64,000 nucleotides of DNA from Medicago truncatula (taxonomy: Eukaryota; Streptophyta; Magnoliopsida; Fabales; Fabaceae): positions 50,880,091-50,944,090 of the forward strand of contig NC_053044.1 in NCBI RefSeq assembly GCF_003473485.1, given 5' to 3'. Position numbers and translations under genes: made by a program. Shown here in pieces: positions 33,415-44,468 of this stretch. Numbering within the stretch: position 1 is the stretch's first letter; each line of letters begins with the position of its first letter. A model generated the notes under the pieces. That model had not been told where the DNA came from and ran no database searches. It saw only the letters and a program-made list of their open reading frames with translations.

Positions 33415-36400
33415 ATGTCGAATCGTTTCGACAATTACAACAACAATAAGGGTTTCAACAAAGTACAGAAGAAATTTGTCCCTAAAAATCCAACTCCAAC
33501 CTTGTCAACTTCTCTCAGAGAAAAACAACAAACTAGTTCTGGTTCCGGTAGCAATATCAATAATTCGTCAGGTAGGGTTCAACCGGGGGGTGTGAATGGC
33601 AATTTCGTGTATTATTTGCCGCAAGATGAAGCTGTCGCTGCTGGTTTTGGTGCTGAAGATGGTGGATTGGATGCCCTTGAATCTCAGAAAGTTGTTGATC
33701 TTCTCAATTCTCAGTTGTCTTGTTTGCTCAAGTTGAAACCCAAAGATTTTTGGTCACAAGGTACATCATTTTAATCAGTTTAATTGAAGTTAAACATTTT
33801 TAGTGATGTGATCTGACAATTTACAATTATGATTGATTGAATGTGTAATATGAATTAACTTCTATTGTAATATTATCTAACTAATATTTGTTAAAATTCA
33901 TCATCCATGCATGGCGTGTGCTATTACGTTGGAAATGTTTGTTCACCTTGGTTTTGTTTTATCAATTTCTAACTGTTTCCGTTGTCGTTGTTGTTTGTTT
34001 GGGTTGTATTTGTAGTGGCCAGTGATACATCCCTGCATGAGTTTCTCAACAGCTTTCTGCAATTTAGAAGCAGGTGGTATGATTTCCCTCACCGTGGGGC
34101 CAGAGGGATTGTTGCTGGTGTTATTTTTGGAGAGCATGATTTGAGCCGTCGTGTTTTCATGATGTTGTATCGAATGTAAGTTTCTAATAAGTTCGAGTAC
34201 AATGATTTCAACTCTCTTTTCCTTTAATCTTGTATAGTTTATAAGTGGAATTTGGTTTGCAGGTCTTCCAATAGAGATCCTGGTGCTCGACCTGCTGATA
34301 CACTCAGTTCAAAAGATCATGAAGGTGGGATCTCCTTCGCCCTTTTATAGTTTGTGGACAGTGATCTCATTTTAGTTGAGCATACCATGCGATTTTTACG
34401 CGATTCGTCTACATGGTTTATTTGTAATTACTAATGATTGCTTGGAAATACAGCTCATAATATACGTTTCATGCACACGTGGGTTTCGTATCAATGTCTT
34501 AGCACAAAATGAGATTGCAACTTTTTTAATTTACCTTTTTTAAATATTTTTTGTTTTTATTTTAATTTTACCGATATAGTTTCCCTATTACTTAATTTCC
34601 TTATTTTAATTTCCTTATGTTGTCATTATCTTCATGATCCTTCTCTTCTTGTTGGCTGTGTACAAGTTCTGCGTCGCTCTTACTCACACTCACTCATTCT
34701 GGTGGTTTTTCAAAAAACTACCATCTAGAATATATATGTTGTGGATTTCAAATGGCAGGCTATGACGGATGGCATTCTCATGGTGCCATGTCACGGAGGT
34801 AGGAACGGTGGGTTGAAAGTCAGGGTAAAGAAATGGAGACCCGACCCAAAACCCGCATGACCCGTCAGCAGTGTCGTCAAATTTCTGCAATGTTTATCTG
34901 ATGGATTTTTTTAGCTGGCCGCCATAATCTTCCATCGGTCATTGATAACTCTGCCCATAAGAGAAAACCCTAAAAGGTTTATTCTATCGGAGAGCACAAG
35001 CCGTCCTCAACCTCCATTTCCCGTGAACAACATTATTTTTTCTTCATTTTCAGATGATTGTTCTCTTTTCTGGAAACTTCTTCTCTTTGTTGTCTCTGAT
35101 ATCTGCTTTCTGTTGTCTCCTTATATTTCTTATTTTCTTTTTTGTTTGTGTAACTATGTTTAATCTGGTGTCATGGTTCTATTTTCTTTTTCTAACTAGT
35201 CCATTTATATTACTATCGGTTTTGTGATATTAATTTTTATCAGCACTAGTCCATATACACTACTATGAGATTTATGGTATTATTTGATTTCCATCGATTT
35301 AGTTTATTGTATTTGTGTATTTTTATTATGGCTGCCATACTTTTGCCTTTGGCTGCAATGCCATCAGCTGTACTCTTTATAGCGGGTTTTGGCTTGCGGC
35401 AGGAATTGTCATCAGCCATCAATAACATTTTACTAGAATCTGGTTATATCTCGATCAAAATCTGGTTCGCGTAAAAAATTTACTAGAAAAAATTCGTGAT
35501 TTAGGTCCACTTCAGGAATAGCGTCATTGTCATTTCTAGGACCAATATTCAAAGTCAGTGACTCTGTATTCCCAGGAAATGGTGGTAATTGATTCTTAAA
35601 AATTTGTAAAATTTGTTTGGGCTTTTGCATATTTGACTACTTATGTCTGAGTTGGAACATATAGTAACTAACATCACACATTTACTAATGTATTTTTCAT
35701 AAAATTATATCCATTTATTTTTGGGCTATTGCCTCATATTTTGTATTCTCGGTGTTGTACTGTTGTTCACTAATATTGCATGTAGTTCTTTTGCAGGAGA
35801 AGAAGTTGCTTGATTTGCCAAAGTTGTTTGATATATGTGCCATATACAGTCATGAAAATGAAGAATTGACAAGATTGCTGGTGAGAACTTTTTACTATTG
35901 TGGAATATTATTAAGTCAGCATTACCTTAAATGCAGCGTGCATTAAGAAAAATCCTTTATTTTGTTTTTGGCATTCTTAGTTTCAATAAACCTAGCGTCT
36001 AAGAAGAATTATTTAGAAACTAAAGGTTTTTCCTTTGAACAATTTCTCATGCTCTGATTAGAGACGATACATATATACTATTTTCTACATCTCCTACAAG
36101 TAACAGAAAAAAGGTATTTCTGTTACTCCATTGACAGGTCCATAATAGACCCAAAAACATTTCCTTTGGAAGAAGCTATCTTTTATAATGATGTTAATCT
36201 ATCAACTATCACGTGGGCACATGGCTTCCAAATATATATATATTTTTGGTTACAGGCTTCCAAATATATTTGGTACAATAGATTTTTTCACAGCCTTTTT
36301 TCATTAAAATAAAATGGGCCAGAGATTAAGATTCAATAAAAATACATTTAATTTTCTGTTAAAATCACCTTTTTCTCGGTGCTTGTTTTTTCTTTGAGGT

Positions 36401-39400
36401 TTGTCATTGTTATTGTTACAGTGATATTATGTTTCTATTGTGAGTCTGTATTGCTGATGCTTTTTTTGCTTTATTTGTATACAAAAACTGGATGAAGTTC
36501 ATTATGATCTTTTAACCCTGGGAAGCCTCCTCAGTCATTGTCAAATGGAATTTATGATATTATTTGGTTTTCTCTCTTTCTCCCAAATTGCACCGCTGCT
36601 TTATTTTGTTTCTTTCTCTGTTTGATTTTAATTTTTTTTTTGGTTCACTTGAAAAGAACTTTCTGAAAAAAATATCATGTTACTATATTGATGAATATAT
36701 ATATATATATATATATATAGAGGGGTTTGCTAGAACACACCCACTAGTTTTTATGTGGGAGTGTTTTAGCAAAGCTACACCTTAAGGTGTATTTAACCAC
36801 TTTTTAGTTATTCACTTGCTAAAATACTCCTTCTAAAAACTAAGTGGGTGTATCCTAGCAAATGCCTATAGGATTTGCTAGAACACACCCACTTGATTTT
36901 GTTAGAAGGTGTGTTATAGCAACATACACCTTAAGGTGTATTTATTAACTTTTTAGTTATAACTTGCTAAAACATTCCCACATAAAAACTAGTGGGTGTG
37001 TTCTAGCAAATCCCATATATAGAAAGCTATCTCAATCCAAGTGATATATATAGAAAGATTTATTCTGTACACATTTTTTATTCAGAAAGCTATCTCAATT
37101 CAAGTGATTTCTCTATGCACACTTTGTTGTGGTAATTACAGAGCATCCCTCCACATATTTAACCTGCCTTCCTTACGTTTCTTATTTATTCACTCTTTCA
37201 GGTTAAAAATGCTTTGCATGCTCAGCCTTGGTTACATGATAATTTAGCTGCAGTAACATCTCATTTTATGGTCATTGTAAGCACAATGCACGAACGATGC
37301 AGTTCATCATTGGAGGTATTCCAGTAATTTCTAAAGTGTAAATGTGATATTTCCATAATTGGCTAATCATTTTCTTTTCAGCTTTGAGTTTTTGTACTAT
37401 CTTTTGGTAAATAAGTCAATTTTATATGAAAAATGTAGTTCTATTGATTCTTGTTATCACAAGTATTTATTGCATTATGAATGTTATTATTAGATAATTT
37501 ATATGTTCAACTTTGGTGTTCTACAAACTGCTTTGGTTCACAAGACTTATGTATAATTACTTGATGGGCATCTTACCAATATTACAATACTTTCATTTGT
37601 TTGGATTCTGTTGTTTTAACATGCTAAGCAGAATAATAAAATAGAAATAATGGCTTTTGTACATTTGTATGTTTGTGAGCAGTGCAGCACATAACGAGAT
37701 CAAAATAGAAATAATGGCTTTTGCACATTTGTATGCTTGCTTCTAGATGAATAGCTAGTTCTTATTTATTTATGCAATGACAGACAGCTGCTCTGCTCCC
37801 CTTTATTGTTAGAATTTACACTTTCAATAAAAGAATTAGGACAAGCCCACCACACACCCCTCAAAGAAAGGGAGGGAAATGAAAATAGGAACTGGGGCAG
37901 AGAAACATATTACTTTGCCAACATTTGGGGGGCTATGGTTCTAAGTTATGTTGAGTGATGCGTTAAAAGAAACTGCTTCTGTATTATTTGGATATATCCC
38001 CAAAATCTTAATTTTTGTCTTCGAAAGTATCATTATTTTCCTTTGAATAACATAGCATCTAAGAAGTAAGAATGACTCCTGATAATTTTCTTCTGTGCAT
38101 TTCATTTGAACATCCTGTTGACAAATAATGTGTCTGATGACATTTTTTCTGCCATGTCCATACATTATTTGACATGTTAAAAATAAATTAATGATAGAGT
38201 ATTTCAGAAAACTATTTATAATTGACTGAATCTTGATAGAAAGTTTATGTGCATAGTTAAATTATAGTATAAAGGAAAAATTTGTAAGGCAAATTCATAA
38301 TTTTCATTTTGGGGTTATGTACAGGTCTTATTTGCTTCTGAAAGTCTTGATGACCATAATGCTACTTTACTAAAAACTGATCTTCTGGAGGTAATTTTCT
38401 TTGTTTTTTGTCTCTTTGAAAGTGAGTTGTTCAATCTTCTTGGGGTGACAAACCTGATATTAGAGCCTAGAGGCTTCACATTCTGTATATATAAGTTTGT
38501 GATTTTCTGCCTTCAGAGGAAGTGATAAACCAGATATGAGAAGCTTCTAATTCCACCATTAATTTATGCAGCATACTAGTGCAGTATGAGAACACTAGAG
38601 AATGATCACCCCGTCTATTCTTCAGCATTTATGTTAAAATTATCTCTAGATTCTAGAACTATCAACAATTCATTTCCAAACAGGTACTCACAATAATCCG
38701 GTTGAGTACTAGTCTCAGCCTTCTCCTTAATGTTACCTCAAGTGTGGAGATACTACTACTCCAGTGAAGCTCAGAAACTGTCACAGACGTAATGTAGTTA
38801 AGCCTGGACGTTAAATAAGAAAGAATAGCCACGAATAAATGGCATTGACTGCTGATCAATTGATGATTAATAATTTTGTGCTCACATATTTCCACACCAT
38901 CAGATTGTCATAGACAACAACTACTGCACATACTTCAAAGCTATTAAAATTTTGAAGTAGAATTTCGCTGTGGCAAAGGGTACATATTTTGAATACGTCG
39001 AGGCTATTTAAAACACGTAGCATTTAGTTTATTCACATTGTAAAATATTGTGCCTTGATTCATGAAGTTCTTTGACATATGCAGCATAGTGTTAATGTCA
39101 TCTATTTTTGTGATATAGGTGATGGACTTCATAAATGATGCAATTGTATCAATGGATGCTTTTGTTAGTGCATACGAACAAGCAGCTTTATTGTTCTCTT
39201 CCCCTGTTGAGATGAGGTATTTCTTACCATTGAAACTTGGGTTTTTATGGTGAATAAAGACGAATACAGTAAATTTGTACAAAAGTATGGCTAATCTGAC
39301 AAAAATTTGACCTTTCATATGTTAACAGATTTATGCTGTTTTATATATCAATATAGAATCTATGATTAATATTGACAATTAAAATTTATCTAAAACAATT

Positions 39401-41328
39401 TAATCTTTTTCTGATCTTTATAACTATAGATATGGGAATGAGGAGATGCTGAGCTTCCTTGCCAGGTTGCATGATTCGCTAATTCCGTCCATGCAAAAGG
39501 GGTTCCATATCATTTTTGCTGGCAAACAAGATGACACAGTCTCTAATATTGTGGTTAGTTTGAAGATGTTAAGAATGAGATTGGTAAAGTTTGGGTGGCA
39601 ATTATTGCACTTTTGCTATTTAAGTGACGATGTGTTCCTAGATAGCATCCCTCTTCCAGCTGCCACAAAGATGTTTCCTGCCAATGTTGAAGACCCAGTC
39701 ATCAGAGCAGATATTCTGGTTCAGACATTTAGAGAAATAAATTCAGTATCATTAAGTTTCCAGGAAATCCATAAGAAGGAAACATTTCTTCAAGGTGTTG
39801 AAAGGAATTTCAATATATCAAGCAGGATTGAGGGATTAAAGCATAATGGTAATTGTCTTATTTGTTAAGTAGCACAAGTCACTTGCACATAATAGTAGGT
39901 ATTGTACATAAATTGTTAGACTTATTATGATTATTGGCAAAAAACTTGATATGGTGAAATTCTTTAGAGGGAAAAATTTATGTTCCTCGTTTAAATTAAA
40001 GGTGGAATCAGGTCTCTCTGACCACTCAACTAATAATTTAAATTGATGCATTTTTAAAATGTAGTGTCTAATTTTTCTAATCTAGTTCCTCTGATTCAGG
40101 GTGGATATTCGTTGAGGATGAACAACTTAAATATATATCTGAGATTTTGAGTTCTTTGAAGGAGACTATTAACAGGGAGCCATATTCTGCAAAGATCTCT
40201 GTGCCGAACCAAACCATGCAGACAGATGAAGATGCTGCAGTTTTAGAGTCAAAAATCAGTCAAATTAGGGACCTATTCCCTGATTACGGTAAAGGGTTTT
40301 TATCTGCATGTCTCGAGGTCTATGACCACAATCCAGAAGAGGTCATTCAAAGAATTTTAGAAGGAACCCTTCATAATGATCTGAAGTGCTTGGATACTTC
40401 ATTAGAGACGGTGCCACAGTTACAAGCCAAGTCCACTGCTGTTAGCGGGAAAGATAAAGGAAAAGGTGTACTAATTGATGTTAGCGGGAAAGATAAAGGA
40501 AAAGGTATACTAATTGATTCTACGTCGGTGTCCTCAAATACAAAAGTTTCTAATGGTAAGAACCTGACAGAAGGGTCATTGATGCCATCATCTGCTCCAC
40601 TTGGAAAATTTGTGAGGAAATCTAGAGCCGACAGGCCTGATCCAAGTATTTTGGACAATAATGATGAGAAAGATGCATCAAGAATTTTGCAATATGAATA
40701 TGATGATGAGTATGATGACTCTTTTGATGACTTGGGTCTAAGCGTAGCGGAATCTGGAGTAGAAGAAAGTGAAGTGATTGATGACGAAATGAATGAAAAA
40801 TTGGGGAAATCAAGGGAAACAGGGACCGGAAACTCTGGCCAAAATGCCTCTAATACAAAATGGGGCTCTAGGCAAAAGCCACAGTACTATGTCAAAGATG
40901 GTAAGAATTACAGCTACAAAGTGGCTGGTGCAGTAGCAGTTGCAAATTCTAATGAAGCTTCTTTAGTTAATGAAGCTCAGAAAGAATTGATACATGGTCT
41001 TGGACGTGGGGGCAACCTTCCTCTTGGCGCAGTACAGAAGTTGGCAGATTCCTACAAGGGAGGAGGAGGTGGTAACCAATTCCATGTTTCTGGAACAGAA
41101 GGGAGAGGGAGTGGCGGTGGCAGGGGAAAGAGAGAAGGGGGGAGACATATTGAACATAATCAACATCAGGAAAAACAATCTGATGATGTTTCTGAAGTGG
41201 AGGGTAGAGATCAAGGTCCAAATAACAGAGGGAGAGGGAGAGGGAGAGGAAGGGGAGGAGGTAGAAACAACCATTACAGGAAGGACCAAGCCATGAAGAA
41301 GCATTTCTCTGGATTGAGTGGTTTTTAA
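33415..41328 (+). CDS. ASCC2: ASCC2 homologue (CUE domain), nine exons
   Basis: Exons 33415-33760, 34016-34175, 34263-34324, 35786-35880, 37202-37315, 38325-38390, 39119-39216, 39430-39848 and 40100-41328, phases consistent, total 862 residues. The N-terminal two thirds is the conserved ASCC2 helical region (HEFLNSFLQFRSRWYDF, EKKLLDLPKLFDICAIYS). A CUE ubiquitin-binding domain is at about 499-544 (IRDLFPDYGKGFLSACLEVY, then NPEEVIQRILEG). The C-terminus is acidic, then RGG-rich (about 789-849). In animals and yeast ASCC2/Cue3 binds K63-linked ubiquitin and works with the ASCC3 helicase to split collided ribosomes and in alkylation repair. The same role in plants is inferred. A tandem 39-bp duplication lies at 40441-40518. 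Introns 3 and 4 are enlarged, and intron 4 carries MITEs. The start chosen is the ATG of MSNRFDNY; the frame is open further upstream without a better one. Confidence 0.93.
34325..35785 (+). other. ASCC2 intron 3 (1.46 kb), origin of the extra length unknown
   Basis: Contains a tandem-like duplication (CTAGTCCAT...ACTAC/TTACTAT...GGTATTA) at about 35197-35285 and two unassigned minus-strand open stretches (about 34690-34890 and 35433-35630). I recognise no family in them. Confidence 0.35.
36223..36269. mobile_element. Poly(A)-tail micro-insertion in ASCC2 intron 4
   Basis: A 15-bp duplication, GGCTTCCAAATATAT (36223-36237 and 36255-36269), flanks 17 bp that on the minus strand read TGTAACC-A5-rich. 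See the finding on micro-insertions. Confidence 0.5.
36723..37014. mobile_element. Two adjacent palindromic MITE units forming one 292-bp inverted repeat
   Basis: Unit 1 (36723-36865) and unit 2 (36871-37014) each begin with G(G)(A)TTTGCTAGAACACACC and end with its complement. Each has a perfect central palindrome, TACACCTTAAGGTGTA (36776-36791 and 36925-36940). The outer left and outer right arms also match over about 50 bp (ACTAGTTTTTATGTGGGA), so the pair as a whole is a large inverted repeat. It lies in intron 4 of ASCC2, directly after an (AT)n run. Confidence 0.8.
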
Positions 41329-41891
41329 TAGGTCCATCAACATACATTTCTTACTAGCCAATACACCATATAACTCTGGCTAGTTTCAAATTCTACATTT
41401 TAAAACAAATTTTATGCAGGATCGAAGATCAATCAGACGTATAGACATGGCGTATTGCTCTTCTGGCTTCTGCCGACAGTTTTCTCCTCCTTGGGAAGCA
41501 TGGCTAATACATTGACTGGTAAAGTCTACTATGGATGCAGCCGAGACTTTCATGTGTTCTGTTTTGGTTTTTCTTCTCTCTTCTAGTCCTCGTTGATTGA
41601 GACTTGGATGAATTAGAGCATTACATCGCGAGCATTGTTGAATTCGCAATCAGCTATCACGATACCAACATTATCTTATACAAAAGAGTTTAATGTCTTG
41701 TAAAGGTTACTTCATACCGGAATCCAGTTTTGGTTGAATCTAGTTTTGGTTCAGAAGATTTGAATGTATTTGAGCCTACATTTCCTTTAACTTTAATGTT
41801 TAGTTGAAGATATATATAAAATAAAACAGGTTGGTCCGACTCAACTCTGTTCCCAGATTCAAATTGGGCGTAGTTGACTAAGGTCCTTAAC
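41329..41891. other. ASCC2 3' flank, no further gene
   Basis: Probably includes the ASCC2 3' UTR. Nothing else supported. Confidence 0.4.
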
Positions 41892-42575
41892 CAAGGTTTT
41901 ACAACTCGAGAGTTTATCTCAACTCGTTTTAGCTATGTAAACTCGAATCGTAAACTCGACTTGTAAACTCGTACGAGTTTACCTAAAATTAAAATTATTA
42001 AAATTTATTATATATATAGCATATGTAAGCTAATATTTAAACAAAACATAACTAATTAATTAACCACGTTTAAATACTAAACTCTAACAATAAAAAACAA
42101 AATTTATCAGTACATTTAGTACATTTAAATTCTTTTTCATCTTCAGTTGTAACTTTAACTTCAATTGTTCCATTTTCTCATTTAAATACTTGAGCAAGTA
42201 ATATATTTGAATGATTTCAAATCAATCAATAATAACAAGCTCCTGAATACATTTCCTAAAATTCAATGTATGTCATTGTCACGCATTGGCGTAGCTTTTG
42301 TACATACCAAGCATGGAAAAACCGAGTTATGTTAACCGTAAAGACAACATTTCAGCACTTTGGGATTGAAAAAAGAATTGGATTTTGAAAGAAAATGAGA
42401 CAAAAAAAATAACCAAAAATTAAAATAAAAAAATTCAAACGTAAACTCGTAAACTCGGACGAGTTTCCGAGTTTACCAAGTTTAACACGTGTTAACTCGG
42501 TCAAACTCGTCAAAATTTTCGATTTCACCAAAAACCGAGTTTACCTTCGAGTTAACACTCGATTTGTGGAACAAT
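41892..42575. mobile_element. MULE-like element built of AAACTCG motifs, 9-bp target duplication
   Basis: Perfect 9-bp duplication GTCCTTAAC at 41883-41891 and 42576-42584. Terminal repeats are imperfect (CAAGGTTTTACAACTCGAG against reverse-complemented ATTGTTCCACAAATCGAG). Both subterminal zones are dense in GTAAACTCG / CGAGTTTAC in both orientations, while the core is plain AT-rich DNA. No coding sequence. Confidence 0.7.
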
Positions 42576-42655
42576 GTCCTTAACTCATTTTGATTGTTGA
42601 TGCCATTCGAAGTAGGGTTAGCATTGGCTCTGGCCTCTAGGGTCGAAGTCATAGG

Positions 42656-42946
42656 CAGGGGCGTCCCTGAGGGGTGCAAACAGCTCAAACGAGCTGAGCC
42701 TCCCTCAAGGATGGGCCTCAAGAGTGGGGGTTCCTCATGATTGATTTTGGTGTTAGGTGGGGGTTCCTCATGTATACGGTAGTCATTTTCACCTCTGGGT
42801 GTATCGCATATATACGGCACCTTGTATTTATCTTTTAAAAAATATAAATAGAACATCGCTCTTTAAAAAAAAAACACGTTTTGATTTTATCACTGACCTC
42901 TTTTCATTCCCAGAGCCGAGCCTCCGAATTCTCAGGGACGGCCCTG
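42656..42946. mobile_element. hAT-type MITE, 291 bp, perfect 8-bp target duplication
   Basis: Ends CAGGGGCGTCCCTGAG and CTCAGGGACGGCCCTG are complementary with one mismatch. CAGGG-type termini plus the perfect 8-bp duplication GTCATAGG (42648-42655, 42947-42954) are diagnostic of hAT elements. No transposase inside. Confidence 0.88.
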
Positions 42947-42954
42947 GTCATAGG

Positions 42955-44468
42955 ACATGAATGTCTTAGAGTTATCATTTCGAATTCATCTTTTATTCAT
43001 CAGAGATACCCTACTTAGTGGAATAATACTTAGTTGTTGTTGTGTTCATTGGAGGTCCTTAGATAATTACCCTTTTAAAATGTTTTTTAATTAAAAATAA
43101 ATAAAATCAAACGTTTTTTCATAATCTTGGATTGACTTGGATGGTATGATCTTGGATCTTATGTTTACACTTATGATAGCTTGGGTTCGAGTCTAAAATT
43201 CTCTTGTTGAAATGCAATGTAAATCTTTTTGAGTTGGATGATTTTTTTAAAGGTTTTTTTTGCACTAAACTTTTTTATTTGAGATGTATTGGACATTAAC
43301 TATTTATACCTTTTTTAGTTGGGATGAATGTTGTTTTTCGTCATATTGTGAGAGTTTAACTCCTTTATTGAATCATTCAAACTGCCATCCAGATACATCT
43401 TTATTGGATAATTCCTCTCCATTGATCAATTTATGACAAAAAGAACAAAAAAAAAAAAACTCATTTTTGATATAGTATTGTTGAAACAAATGTAAGATAA
43501 TATTATACTTTGGAATAAATGATTTATTTTTTGGTACAAAGGAAAAATGGTTTTTATTCTTGATTTTTAATCAATACTTTTCTGTTCGATACAGAATACT
43601 TTACGGATAATATTTAGTATGATTCGATTTTTAATTAATAATGTAATGTAAGCAGTATAATTTTTTTTTATTATATCTTAAGATTTTTTAATACTTATTT
43701 ACTATTAAAACATAAGGAACAAACGAAGAAGTATATCAAGCAAAAGTCCTTAAGAAATAAATAGCATGCAATTTGTTAGTTGTGTGAAGAGTGATTTCTT
43801 AAATGTATCACAACAGAGGTGGACATTTGTTTTTACTAAAGTATTATTATTACAGAGCTAGAAAATTGTTTCTGAATTTTGTATTGTGAGTGAAGCATGC
43901 ATTATGCATACACACATATTTAAAAAAAATACGTTATACTTGTCCCACGTTAATGAAAGAAAAGGGAAGTGAGAGTAGACAAGAAGAAAAAATAATGATA
44001 GACAGAAGGGCAAGCAAACCATGGCCAAACTCCATGATCACCGTCCTGTCTTGAAGACCTGTACCGATTCCCATGATTAATCTAACCATGTGCGTCCGAC
44101 CCAGCAATGCACACCTTTTTTAAGTGATTATTAATTAACCAAAGCAACGATAAAAAGCCTAACTACCAAACCAACTAACACCTTTTAAAAGCAAAACCAA
44201 GAAAGAGACTCTTCGAAAAACTCACTCTATCTTTCACACGCACGCGTTTAAAGACCCCCATCACACGTGCTACTTTTTTCTTCTCCTAGTAGGATGTAGT
44301 ACGGTCAACATTCAATTTTTAAACGTGTCAGCACCTAACCCCACCGGAGCCATAACCGCTTTTTTTCTCTCCATATTTTTGGGCTTTAGCATCTAAAATC
44401 TCTTTTCCTCTAATCAACATATACTTGTTTCTCACTTTTGTTATCGTAACGAATTACAGTTATACGTA
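42955..44468. other. Intergenic region upstream of the ARM-repeat gene
   Basis: AT-rich, no gene recognised. The promoter of the ARM gene should lie in its last few hundred bases; no TATA box is obvious. Confidence 0.45.

Noticed and set aside
34690..35630. Possible captured gene fragments in ASCC2 intron 3
   Set aside because: Two short minus-strand frames resemble nothing that I recognise; no element ends could be defined around them.
40622..41361. Long antisense and alternate-frame open frames over ASCC2 exon 9
   Set aside because: Shadows of the acidic and RGG-rich coding sequence.
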